Below are positions 12,799-24,273 of a stretch of 64,000 nt of DNA, piece after piece. Every line of letters begins with the position of its first letter. Positions within the stretch are counted from its first letter, which is position 1. A program made the position numbers and the translations under genes. Under the pieces are notes generated by a model, which did no database searches, was not told the DNA's origin, and saw only the letters and a list, made by a program, of their open reading frames with translations. Origin of the DNA: Pezizomycotina sp. ARF18 (taxonomy: Eukaryota > Ascomycota); assembly GCA_002224055.1 (NCBI GenBank), contig AZLU01000001.1, positions 551,533 through 615,532 of the forward strand. Reading direction: 5' to 3'.

Positions 12799-14437
12799 AT
12801 GGAGCCTATATCGATATGCTTAACAGCTGTACAGCTAGCGCAATCCTTCTTCGAGCTTGCCAATGACATCAAAGGTATCGTTGAAGCTATGAAAAATGCA
12901 AGTGGTTCTCTGTTAGACCTCCTAAACAAAACAGAACGAATGAGACTCTTCTTGGAGATCCTTCGAAGCCTTGCGAATCAACTTCAGGAGCCCGATGCAA
13001 AGGCACTCATAACCACATTCAATGACAATGCATGCCGGAAAACCATCAGCGACATCAGGCAACTCGTGCAAGAAATCTCAAAAAGCTTTGGGAAGAGCCG
13101 GATCTTGGGCCAGTTACATTGGGTACCTTTCCAGGGAAAGGCACAGGAGCTCATTAAGAGGCTCAAGGGAACAGAAAGTGAGATAAATACGATGCTTTTA
13201 TTAATCATAACGTGAGTATTTAAGCCGATAAGGATAACTTGAAGGGATAATACTCACTAATTTAATTCCTAAGTAAAACAAACATCAGAACAAAACTTGA
13301 GCTATCTGAGTTGCACGAACAAGCCGTCTTGCAAGCGGAAGTGGTACAAGCCTTCGGAAGTGTAACGTTGAGCAATATGCCTCCTGTAGCAGCCGTAGGC
13401 ACGCCACCGCCAGAGCCTAGAAGGGTAGCCGTGTGGTCCGGAGATGTGCTTCGCTCACGATTCGACGACCAGTACCTGGCCCTCAGGGATGCTCTTTCTA
13501 ACACTTCGTACGACGGCGACTTCCCTGAGACCTTTCGAATCCTCGACATTGCGCAGAAGAGATATGGAGAGCAATGGATCAACTGTATACGGCTGAGTAA
13601 GTACCAATCTTTACTTCGAAATCATTAATCGCTACGAATTACTCTTAAGCAAAACATTCTAATTAATTGAAACCACTAGAACCTGTCACAGAGGCGCATG
13701 TGATAGCGGGCTGGACACCCTTACACCAAGCTGTCTACAATTGCGCGACCGTGGACACAATCAAGGCAATGATAGACCTGGGAGCATTCAGTTAGTATAC
13801 CTTTCTTTTGATTCTATAGATTCTGATTTGTGGATTGCTTGAATTCGCATTGCTAAGAAAAAAAAACAACGCATACAGGAACTCTAAGAACAAAATGGAC
13901 AAATCCCGCAGAACTTTCATATAGAGATATGACGGCAATAGAAATAGCACGGGAACTTGGATACTCTCATCTTTACCATATTTTATCCCCAGTAATTCGC
14001 CACAACGTCCCCGGGCATACTCTCAACGCTTTGGAACAACGCTTTCACGAGCTTATTCGCAGAGACTGCTATTTACAGGTTAGCAAGGAACACTTAACGC
14101 TGCCCGATTTAACCGTCCTCACGGAATTAGAAAATCCGGAGATGATGTTCCCTCTCTCAGGATGTCCTGGCAACGATGATTTCAAGGTACGGTGCAGTCA
14201 AATCTTCACTAGTTTTCCATCTAAAGCGAGCACTTGATGTAAGCAGCTACCTTAAACCGGCATGTACTAACTTACGTATATCAAAAGGGCTACTTTTACC
14301 GGCTTGACGGCCGCGAACTGCTAGTAAGGAGTTGCGGCACACAAGGGCTCGGAAGCGTGAGGTTGTACCGAATCTCTACCACGAACGTCCTTCCAATCGA
14401 GGAAGCAATTGTCTTCAACCGTTGCAACAGGAGTTAG
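12799..14437 (+). CDS. HeLo-like N-terminal domain / ankyrin-repeat protein (complete, 5 exons)
   Basis: Exons 12799-13211, 13289-13596, 13680-13790, 13879-14186 and 14288-14437 join in frame to give 429 residues with no break. Donors are GTGAGT, GTAAGT, GTTAGT and GTACGG, with CAG or TAG/AAG acceptors. Residues 1-150 are an all-helical start (MEPISICLTAVQLAQSFFEL) like the fungal HeLo-like N-terminal domain found on STAND/NLR-type and HET proteins. The middle carries ankyrin-type repeats: GWTPLHQAVYNCATVDTIKA (about 255) and AIEIARELGYSHLYHILSP (about 300). The C-terminus (YFYRLDGRELLVRS) resembles ends I recall from similar uncharacterised proteins. Such proteins are often linked with fungal non-self recognition or death signalling; no NACHT or NB-ARC ATPase is present. 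It lies head-to-head with the ADP-ribosyltransferase gene. Confidence 0.85.
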
Positions 14438-16240
14438 TAGATGGCGAGTGAAACCTTTATCGCTTGTAATAGTTCATTGATTTCCTAGCGAAATTTTGTG
14501 CCTTGCTTCGTTCGCCTCCAGTTAGGCCAAATATATTCCGATAATGCTAGTGGTCTTCCGAATATCATGTATACCATCCTGGAAAGATAATCATATATAT
14601 AAACTTGTAAAATGTATGCCAGAGATTTCCCAGAAATACTATATTTACTAAATTTCCGACCACCTTCAACAGGAGCCTAATCCAGGAAAGTTTTTGTTCA
14701 GTAAGCAGCATACCAAAGATGTGAACTTTACGCAATCTCAACCAAATAGGAGGGAGAATAAAAAAAACCCTTTAGACTTTAACCCAGGTTTTGCTACACA
14801 CTGCGGTGCCGAATGGTCGTTCTACCAAAAGATAAAAATAGGCATGCTCTTAAGCGAATATTTTGAGATCATGGGTATACTAGTCTCCACACCGGAGCTA
14901 AAGGGAACCGAAAGGATCTGAGTCCAAGTTTTCTTGCTGCCAAGCGGATGATCCTTGCAACGATCGAATCCTATGATTATCGCGCCATAGTCGTCAAGCA
15001 AGATCGATTATCCCTGAACCTAGAAACTGCTGAACTTCCGTCGACTCCGACGGCTAGAAAAGTGGAAATGAACACCGGCGAATAAAATGAAAAGCGCCGC
15101 GAACGAAGTTACAATGGGGAAATGACCCGCAGCTACTAGTTTATGTATAATAGCAGCGATGTCTTCAATTACGTTACCATAAGATAGCAGGCTGAACTTT
15201 GGTCAACGGATGACGACGGAGTATCTTCAAGTAGATGGCAGTTCAATCCGCTTCGGAGTTTATTGCGACGAAGGAGGCCGACATGAACTCGGACAAATGT
15301 TACACAGATTCCGGAATGTCGGGTTTCAAATAGCTAATGTTAATAAAGATATATTAGATATATCTTTTTCTAGCACCCTTTAGTACATCAATATGAATGG
15401 ACACTATTTTTAGTGACGTAATATTTCCTATATCTCTTTACGTTTATTTTAGGCGAGGTTCGGGGGATCAGTCCACTCGTACTCGCGAGCTTCAGGGTTG
15501 TGGTAAATACGTGGAGTGATCGTGTCGAAAGCCGTGCAGTGCCCCAGAGCTCATGGCTGCGCACATGGCGTCACACAACTCGTTCCGGGTCAAGCTGTCT
15601 GGGATCTAATTATAAAAGCTAATTGCTTTAACTTATAAATATAACTCGTGAGAGTCTGGTCCCGAGGTGAAGGCAATATAGAATGCTGGAAAATTCTAGA
15701 AGAGGGATATCCTTGTCTTCAAGGCTTCGCGATGTTGCAATCTTTATGTTCGCTTTTGTTTCTAGCAGCTTTGCTATACTATTATTAACTATGCGTCCTC
15801 TTTCTCACGATAAAATCACTCAACATTTTCGTGCTGAGCTCCATCGCGACGTAATCCTTTCTTAGGAAGCGACGGGCCTAAAGGATTAATTTTTATGATC
15901 TAAAGTAGAGCGATGGGGTTGTATTTAGGATTTGATCCGAACGATGCGTGTGGCCACGAATCTCGTTACTCGCGATTCTAAATTATAAACCAAAATACTA
16001 ATAAAACTGTAATCCAGAATAAACATAGCCCTGAAAAAAAAAAGTTTATATAAACAAGTCGTAGATCCTCCGTCGACTTAAAGTTCATCTCGAATATCAT
16101 TCTACATTCCATCTACAATACACTATAAACCTTATAACTTACAAACAAAAGGATCATTACATCCTCCTCACAAGCTCAACATTCAAGCACTACAACACGT
16201 ATCAAGTCTTCAGCAACTCCTTAGCTGATAAACTCCAAAC
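14438..16240. promoter_or_regulatory. Intergenic; promoter of the secreted-protein gene at its right end
   Basis: A palindromic TATA element (TTTATATAAA, about 16047-16056) sits about 190 bases upstream of the ATG at 16241, followed by a CA-rich leader typical of highly expressed fungal genes. The rest (14438-16000) has short open frames, such as 14694-14921, without recognisable content. Confidence 0.5.
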
Positions 16241-16828
16241 ATGCGAGCCTTCAATCCTATTGTGCTTCTGGCAGCTCTGCCTGCTTTTGTATCTGCAGCA
16301 CCAACCCAATCGGCCTGCAATATCATTCGCCCCGATGCTATATACACTATAACACCCGCCAGCTTCCCCCAATCATTTCCCATAAACTTCGTATCCCAAG
16401 CGCAGTCCCCATCCTTCGTCGCCTCCTCCTTTACTGGGAACAACGAGGTCGTGTCCATCGTCAAGTACACCATCCCAACCACGGGACCGGGTCCCACCGA
16501 CCTCAAGTTCTACATCGCCAATAAGTACAGAATCCACACGCTCGGTAACGGGCAGTTGAACGCCTACGTCATCAATCCTACCGTTGCCGTGAAGGACTTG
16601 AAGACCAAGGGCTACCTCTTTGGGACAACGACGTTCAGCGATCTGGCGACTAGGCCGTATCCCGCTAGCTTTGAGGTGAACCAGCTCACCCCGCCGAAGA
16701 ACGGACAGCTCTGGGTCATGTTCACTACGACTGCCACGAACAGCGAGGTAGACTTTTACCAGGATAACCAAGCGAGCGGTCTTTTCATCTTTAAAGGCGA
16801 CTGTTGGGGAACCCCAGTCTTCAACTAA
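16241..16828 (+). CDS. Secreted protein, But2-type C-terminal domain-like
   Basis: A single uninterrupted frame of 195 residues. A clear signal peptide (MRAFNPIVLLAALPAFVSA, cut about residue 19-20, before APTQ) directs secretion. The mature protein is rich in beta-prone, Thr/Pro/Asn-rich sequence and ends with WVMFTTTATNSEVDFYQDNQ followed by GLFIFKGDCWG. This resembles the end of the fungal But2-type domain, in which a two-Cys pair closes a beta sandwich; Cys about 26 and Cys about 188 could form it. There is no GPI signal or TM. It has a strong upstream TATA element and an AT-rich 3' region with possible polyadenylation sites. Wall association or effector function are both possible. Family assignment is moderate; secretion is confident. 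Confidence 0.8.
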   Translation: MRAFNPIVLLAALPAFVSAAPTQSACNIIRPDAIYTITPASFPQSFPINFVSQAQSPSFVASSFTGNNEVVSIVKYTIPTTGPGPTDLKFYIANKYRIHTLGNGQLNAYVINPTVAVKDLKTKGYLFGTTTFSDLATRPYPASFEVNQLTPPKNGQLWVMFTTTATNSEVDFYQDNQASGLFIFKGDCWGTPVFN

Positions 16829-19247
16829 TTAAAGAAGACCTACCTTTATTTTATTTTATTCATACTTATATAAGCTTATCTCCACACTCTTCCCCATCTC
16901 AATGTTATAATTGGGGGTTTTCCATTCATTCTTGTGATCTTACCCAACTTTTATCTATTGTCAAACATTCGCTGCATGATACGGAGTATTTGCATTGTCT
17001 TTTTGTTAAAATAATGCGGTATAGTCTGTAGTATATCGTCTAATTACTATCTAGTTCTTTTTGTATACAAAAAAAAGAAAGAAAAAAAAAAACACATAGA
17101 GCTACAAATGTAGTTGACAAATCAATATAGGATTTATATTTTTGTAAATTTAATCAGTCTATCTAAAATTTTACTTCGTTCAATAATATGTTCTATGATT
17201 GCTTCATACCTTGAAGCCAATCTGAGCCATCGCCTCGCTTTGTTAGATAAATTTCTTTGGTAGATATTTAATTTGCAAGCTTTTGTCGCCCAGGAACCAG
17301 AAATAGACAAAGCAGACAGTACCCCCCAAAGTCGGACACTGCCAACGCTCGTGAGTGCTACTCGATGGTAAAAATGGTATCTACGTAGAGCTTCCAAGGG
17401 CAAAAAGGGAAACGGAAGGGGAAAACCCCTTTATTGGCAAGTTTTCAGGAGAAAGTGTATTGGCCCTTTCATATTCGCGCGACCTAGTAGGAAGTTTTCG
17501 CTCGAGGAGTTCCGCCAGTTATTTAGAATCTTCCCCTTCAGGAGCGGGCAAATACAATAAACGGCCGCCACGGCAGAAAATTCTATTCAGAGAAAGCATA
17601 AATTCCATCTTTTTGGATAATTATGTCGGTCTTGCTTCCTTTTAGACTTCGATCAAGCCCCGATTGTGCTCAATATTTTGGCCGTGATCGATTTCCTCGA
17701 TCATTGCCGGTGGAGTGGCACTATTAGGCGTTTTTTTTTTTTTTTTTCCTTAGGTGCTCACAAAATGAGCTTTTCGCGTAATTGAGTGTAATTTACATTC
17801 AGTCTATTAACATGGATTTTTCTAAGATAGACTTCGGTTTAAATGGTTGCCGTAAATCTTAGAGAATCCCTCCGTCATCGTGATTTGGCTTTTTATTCTG
17901 TATTTCATGAATCTATACGCATAAAATAGTGATAGCGTCGTGTCTCAGAGCAGAAGATATGTAGAATCAGAAGATAGCTATAACCCATACGGAAAAAACG
18001 TTAAAAGCTGCGTTGCATTATTGGTCATAGAGTAAAAATGAATGGTACCATTGATAGTTACATCCCGGGGGATAGCGACGGAATGCAATTAATTTTCGGC
18101 GAAAATCTTCAGGGGATTCCGATATAATCGAGAAAACTCTTGACTAATGTCTTATTGGTGGTACATGCGTCAAGGATTAGACCACCTCCAATGCCATGGT
18201 TGTACCGTGCACTTTCGGAACGTTTAGATCCCACATATCGTTGTCTAATTCCAATCACCGATAACTATAATCTCTATCTCGGGTTATAATCTATGATCGG
18301 AGCGAAACCCTTCTCCGGATCAGTCTAGAACTTCTAGGATCTATAATCTAATAAATGAGATTTAAGACGGTTTTCAAAATCATGGATATCTACTGGAACG
18401 GGCCCCAAACCGTAATGTGCAATTACCGGCTGTTGTGGATGTTGGGTGGGATGCTGAAACTTAAAACTATTATACACTATTGATAATTTCCTGTAAGGAT
18501 ACTTTTTATTTACAAAAGAAAATTAACTTATCGATCAGTAACGAATGAAAGGATGCAAAAGGCATAAAGATACCGGGTATACGCTCACTATGATACAAAG
18601 ATGAAATAAAATAGACAAAAATAGAAAAAAAAAGAAGAGAAAAAAAATTGTACTAAGGGTATCGAAGTCTATGCGATTGCTAGATACAGCGAGAAAAAAA
18701 GGTTCCGGGTTTGGAGGACGTTAACATTCTTAACGCAGTATCATTCTGAATCGAACCGGAGATATACACTACGCCAGGGCGGTTTCTTCTGTCCATGGTA
18801 AGGACTTCGATTCGACTTTCCGTGAGGGGAATTTGAGGTATATCCAGGCAGTCATAAACCGTCGCGGCGGTTGTTAGCCGTTGCATAATCGAAAGGCAAC
18901 AAACTCGAAGATAATAATATTGGGTTGGTTAACTGAAACGCTCCCCCGCGTTAGGAATACCCCAGATGTAATAATATCTCGTATTCCAAATGTTATCGCC
19001 TTCCAGAACCTCAACCGCTGTCCGAAATAAAATGAAAAAGAGAGGTTGTAAAATTTCGCATCGGACTAACATTATCGAGAAAAAATCCAGTAAATAATAA
19101 TGTTGATCCAAATACGTATACGAAAAATGACAACTATGCAGGATATGTCATGCTCGTAAAAAAATGCCCTCTTTCCCAAAACTGAAAGGTGTATTCGTGA
19201 AACTCAAGGAAAACGTCAGAATACCCTTAGCAGAAAATTCCCCCAGT
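16829..19247. other. Intergenic, AT-rich, no supported gene
   Basis: This contains poly-A/T runs (17069-17092, 17731-17748, 18624-18648). Open frames at 17134-17645 and 18680-19111 lack codon bias and motifs on either strand. Confidence 0.45.
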
Positions 19248-19867
19248 TCACTCGTTCCACGAAACGAGGGAGAACCTCCGCTTGAACCTCTGGCTAGGAC
19301 TCCTCTTCAGAAAGCTGGAGAAAGACGAACTGCTCGTCGAGTTCGAGCTGACAATACTCGGAGCAGGGCTCGTGCTCCTGTAAGGGTCAACTTTCCGGAA
19401 CTCTCGATGCCGCTGATGATGCTCCCACCGCTGACGGAAACCTTCCTTACGACGTCCCCGGAGCCCTCAAACGTCTTGTACCACATTACGTCCCTCCTTG
19501 CCGTCTGTAACACCTTCGCATCTGTGACTAATGCCTCGAGCTTCGAAACCACGTCGTGGGATTCTAACAGGTATAATCCAGTGAAAAGCTTCACCGAAAC
19601 GTTTGGCGACCGGGCAGCGGCACATGCCAGGCAAGGGTAGTCGGAAGATGTAAGAGCAACCTCTTCGGCTGTGTTTATTATGTCGTGGACAGATGAATTT
19701 GTGTAGGAGTAACGGAGAAGGTGCATCCGGAGTAGTTCCTTGCGGAGGGAACGCTCGATGGACTTGTGTTGCTTGTGAGAACCATCTTTGTTGAGTAATA
19801 TAGAGAGGAGAGGAACTTGGAGAGGCGTCTTCAAAGGGAAGATAAGAGAAGAAAAGAAAGACTGCAA
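19248..19867 (-). CDS. Uncharacterised protein with basic Ser-rich tail, one frame break
   Basis: The ATG at 19867 opens a frame with a helical, Leu-rich body (RSLRKELLRMHLLRYSYTNS, SVHDIINTAEEVALTSSDYP, KLFTGLYLLESHDVVSKLEA). Near 19395 the frame must change. The new frame gives a natural end: a Ser/Thr-rich segment (SIVSSNSTSSSSFSSFLKR) and the basic close FKRRFSLVSWNE, with a stop at 19248-19250. Total about 206 residues. I do not recognise the family. The Ser-rich basic tail suggests a phosphorylated, possibly membrane- or nucleus-associated protein, but that is inference. The opposite strand also has an open frame (19164-19640), which I take as its shadow. Confidence 0.55.
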
Positions 19868-22800
19868 GACGGGTATATACTATGTATATATATGAAGATA
19901 TATACCAGAGAAATATAGGAAGAGCTTAAGAGGAGAAAGGATTATAAGAAAAAGAGTCTATAGATGCCGGAGGTGTGGTGGAGTATATAAAAAAAAAACT
20001 ACACACAACAGAGCGATGCGTTGTGTTTAGTGCGGTGGGGAATGTCCGAGTCCTGACTCCAGAAAAAGAAAGAAAGAAAGAGAAAAAATGACTAGCAGTT
20101 TTGTTCCCTGCTTTTTTTTTCTCTTCGTTGGTCGGGTTCCTTTTGGTGGCCAAAAAGGTACGCCGGCGGAAGGAACGGCAATGATAAGCGGTATTCTCTC
20201 TACGGGGTTTAGCTTGAGAGGCTTCTCGCGGACAAACTTATACTCTACGGCCGGCGAACTCGCACGCAAGGACGGCCTTTGAAACGCCGATCCTGCTTTA
20301 CAAGGCGAAAACGTGTTATATATTAGCTCCACCTTTAGAGCTCTTTCGCAGGTACAACCAAGTAAGAATGGAAGAAAAGAGGGGTGAAATAAGGGACCTT
20401 GGGAAGATATGTCTTATGACTTGCTTCTCAGGGACACATTTCCGAATCTTCTTTTGATTATTAGAAGTATTTCCTTATCAAAAGGAAAGGAAAAGAACGT
20501 AGCGTTTTCATGTAGGGGAATCATTCATTATTATGTATTTGTAAGATCTTTAGTACGTTTTTTGTCATTTACATGAAGTAATACTAATATACCGATACTA
20601 TAATAATAATACTAATACTGACACTAATATATATGGGAATACCTTTACTCATTCACTTGACTCCTGGAGGGCGAAAACGTTCATATATGTGTCAGTAGGA
20701 GCGCGGCTTGATGTAAGGAGGCAGGAGAGAAACAGATTTCACATATCAACGAGAAACGCCACGATCATATTAGGTCAATAACTGATTACACAACCATTTG
20801 TCGCCCTTACGTCGCCAAAGTGGTTTCCCAAGTCCAAAAAAAAATTAAAAAAAAAAAAAAAATCAATAACTATCCGGAGTCTGCAATAGAGCGTTATTCT
20901 TTTTGGAAATCCCCTGCATCCCCGAGAGACCAAGCGTGAAAACATCTATAATAGATGATATTAATGCCTAAGAAATACTATATCAAAGTGATTCATATTA
21001 TCATATACCGAGCGGAAAAAAATCAACGTTTTCGTAGTCCACTTTGCTTTCTTTTTTCTTCCTGTTGTAATCTAAAATAGACGATGGTTCAACAAATTTA
21101 GCCGGGTTGGCGTGAGAAAAAAAGGGGTACCTGTCATTGACACGTTATACGCCCATCTAGATTTGTACCCCTGAGTTGCTCGTTATTTGTCATTTTAGCG
21201 TTCTTGTTCCTATTGGGATCCTTTTTATTTTTTATTTTTTATTTTTTTTTGGGGGGGCTCTTGCCCCCCCTTAGGCTTACCCATTCGCCGAACTCGCCTC
21301 GAAGTCGTAACGGGTAGGTGAAGGCGCAATATCAGCGTGTGCTGTTTATTGTGTGTCTAGCTAGTCATGCCATTTGCTCTTGCCCTGTAGCTACGCAAGA
21401 ATATTTCGCTGGCTATCCTATAGTGCCAGTATAAGAACCAGGGAATTCTGTTCCGCTCTTCTGGCCAATAACCGAGCCGAGGGACTCAAGGATTGTGCTG
21501 ATTTGTTCCAAAAGCGTATCGTTTATTCGTTTGATACATGAACTAAAGGAAGCTTCTGAACCAATAGCTTCTGAACCAATAGCATTCATTCACGATAGTC
21601 CCCCGAGCCCGGCACCGCGCGCCGGTTCGCTTGTAGTTTGTAGCAGCTACCTTTCTGCATAGCTACGTTACGCTGCTACGTCACGTACGAGTTACCTGTG
21701 TATATTTTTAAGCAGAAAAGTATTTTTTAGCATCGCTGGCTTCGAAAATTTTTTTGCTGTGCCCAACTGCCGACAACTTGAACTCGATGGGTGTAACTAC
21801 CGTATCTGGAATAGATATTGAATACGGTTAGCTCACAAAGCTGGTTTTATTTGGTCGTAGGGTTTCTCCGACTCTGTCTCCAATTTCTCGCTAGAGCCTG
21901 CTTTGCCCCGTTAACCGACGGGTACCTGGATGAGGGCAGGAATCAAGGTTGCTGGCGCAATTATTAAGAATTTGAAAGAGTCTCGAAAATGGTGTGGGAG
22001 GACGATCCCCTTTGATCGTCGCCGCGCTCCGGACAAACGCAAAAAAAAAAAGGAATAGGAAAAGTCAGCAGGCAATAGTTATAATCTTGATCATGAGAGT
22101 ATTAAGGTCCTTTGATCTTTGATACATTTGAGGGAACGAGAGTCTGAGTAACCTGTGCCTGACAGAATGCGAAACGTCTGTACTCCTCCAGAAGAAAAAT
22201 CTTATATAATACAAAAGGGGTGTTTAGCCTATAAGCACGGTTTATTCCTCATTTTGTAAGGCAGTGTATTGTCGCTCGGCCGAGGCGATTATTTACAAGA
22301 TAGTTATATCCCGAAAGTATCGGACCTTAATTCGCTCCATGCAGGACCTGGAGTATGAATTATCTGAATAATTCATAAATAACGATATACTGCTTATACA
22401 CAATACAGACTTTGCTATGTTAAACAGTAACCGTGGAACAATAGACGTTACAGTCTGCAAGCCATCGCAGATCGTTTTGAGATATACGTTGTGATCTTTG
22501 AAGATGTTGAACAAAGGAAACGGATGCAGAACCACGTTTCGATATAACGTATATGGCACATTTACAAACACTCGGAAAATTTCGAAACCCTATACAGAGA
22601 ATTACAAAGACCGGTATAACCAAAAGGGACTTGCAAATGATTCCGGCAAGCCAAAGTGTGCGTGACTTGCATACGAGGCGCCCTCTTCTAACGGTTTTTT
22701 TGCTTTCTAAAAATTTTAAATGTTTCTGAAATTGTTCCCCCCCCTCTTTTCGGGAAATGATGTGACAAGGGCACTCAAGCCCACAAACGGGTTCCTCGCC

Positions 22801-24273
22801 GAGTCAACGCTGATATCGTTCTCCACAACGCTTTAATATCGGTTACACGAACTGACTCGTATAATAGAAAGGATAGGGGAAATAGCTCGAATGGTTAAAT
22901 GAAGAAAAACAAATTGGGAGACTACATACGGTCTTTACAATTTCCAAGAGCTACGATTCGAATGTGTGTTCTTGGAGCCTGCCGTGCGATTAAGAAATTA
23001 TACTATATGGTGTCTTTTAATTTTGAGGCGCAACTTTCACAGTGGGTCCAGACTTGGCGCGAATACTGATCGGTCCGCCAAATTCGCAGGAGCAACTTGT
23101 ACAGATCTGAGGATCGGGACCCACTGTGACAGACCCACCTCCAAATTAAAAGACACCCTATGGTAGCTAAATATGCCCAGGAATATGCATCGCGTCCCTG
23201 GTGAGAAACAATTAATATACTCAATTTAAATACATTCTAGAGACTCCAAAGACTGCGAAGATTTGCATATCATAGTCGACATGTCCCTGAGATCACCCAA
23301 GTGCCGGGCATAGACTTGCTGTAAGGTAAACAGAAGTTAAAGACGTCGCTTAGAGAAAGCCGAAACACAAGGTATCTTCAAATACCAATTATTAGGATAC
23401 AAAAATATTGCTGTCGTATAACTCGAATGTCACTCTCGGACAGGTTTTTCCTTTGAGATACTTTATGAGAAGCAAAGCCGTACGCAAAAAGGAATCTGCA
23501 GGAGCCTGCCAATCGTCATGCCTTACTACAGATTTCGATTATTGAGACCAACTTTTCGATTTGAAAGAACATTGATACGCGAGTGTCTAGGTAGCAATGT
23601 ATATTCAGTGTTTTTCCTCAGATCTTTTCACCTCTTTTGGATCCTATAGCGAGTGGGTCTTCAACTAATTGACCTCAGCCGCCCGTCATCTAGATACCTA
23701 CTTGGTATATTCATTCAGCAGAAGCACTAGGCTCAATTCATCTTGTCAAGCTCTATTACGGTTTCTTACGCTCGGATCTCACACTAGGGAAGGCAGAGCA
23801 GGATCTAGCGTTTCTATACTAGGTCCTAATAGAAAGCCCAATGAGGCAAGAAGATGGAGATCTCGCATCGAAGAGGACAGACAACCTTGAGAGCAGTAAT
23901 ACCAATATAGCTCCAAGCACCAAATTTCGGTGCCCAGTTTACGAGTCTAGCCAATACGATCATATCAGCTCAGCGACAGAGTCTAAAAATGAATTAGACA
24001 TATTGCATTGATATTTAAGCTTAATTGGATGGCAGCATGAGACCAGTAGAGCCGATAGCTATAGATGTAAAGAAAATCGTGATACTCCAAAATTGGATAC
24101 AGCAACACATGTAGAAATCTGGGACTCTTTAGGCTGAGTACGTGTTTTAATAAAAACGATGAAAATAAACACTCCGACGTGTATTGTCAACCAACGCACC
24201 ATGACTGCTGTTCATTGTATCTAGCACCATTTACAAGCACAGCTCCACCTAAATCTTCCGGTGTTTTCTCAAT
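19868..24273. other. Gene-poor AT-rich stretch with repeat relics
   Basis: No supported gene in 4.4 kb. It contains poly-A blocks (20837-20865), a G7/C7 hairpin (about 21250-21271), a 15-base tandem duplication (about 21553-21582), a GC-richer island at 21600-21700, and a foldback element at about 23003-23166. The open frames within 22966-23224 on both strands are both products of that inverted repeat. The pattern suggests decayed mobile DNA, but I recognise no transposase or reverse transcriptase. Confidence 0.5.
23003..23166. mobile_element. Foldback / MITE-like element with about 45-base terminal inverted repeats
   Basis: The left arm (about 23003-23049) and right arm (about 23116-23166) are imperfect inverted copies. 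Both carry GGTGTCTTTTAATTT near the outer end and CACAGTGGGTCC at the inner end (read inwards), with a short length difference between them. A spacer of about 65 bases separates the arms. The element is about 160 bases, has no coding capacity and lies in gene-poor DNA. The outer ends are flanked by TA-rich sequence, so a TA target duplication is possible but not proven. No matching autonomous element is visible in the window. Confidence 0.7.

Noticed and set aside
14694-14921. Open frame of 75 codons downstream of the HeLo-like/ankyrin gene
   Set aside because: No motif, Lys/Asn-rich AT-driven composition, and no splice context linking it to the gene before it.
20027-20332. Minus-strand open frame with FVREKPLKLNPVERIPL
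   Set aside because: It has some natural-looking sequence, but it ends in a poly-Lys/Phe stretch, overlaps another frame and shows no family resemblance.
22966-23224. Two open frames on opposite strands with the same end
   Set aside because: Both are produced by the inverted repeats of the foldback element.
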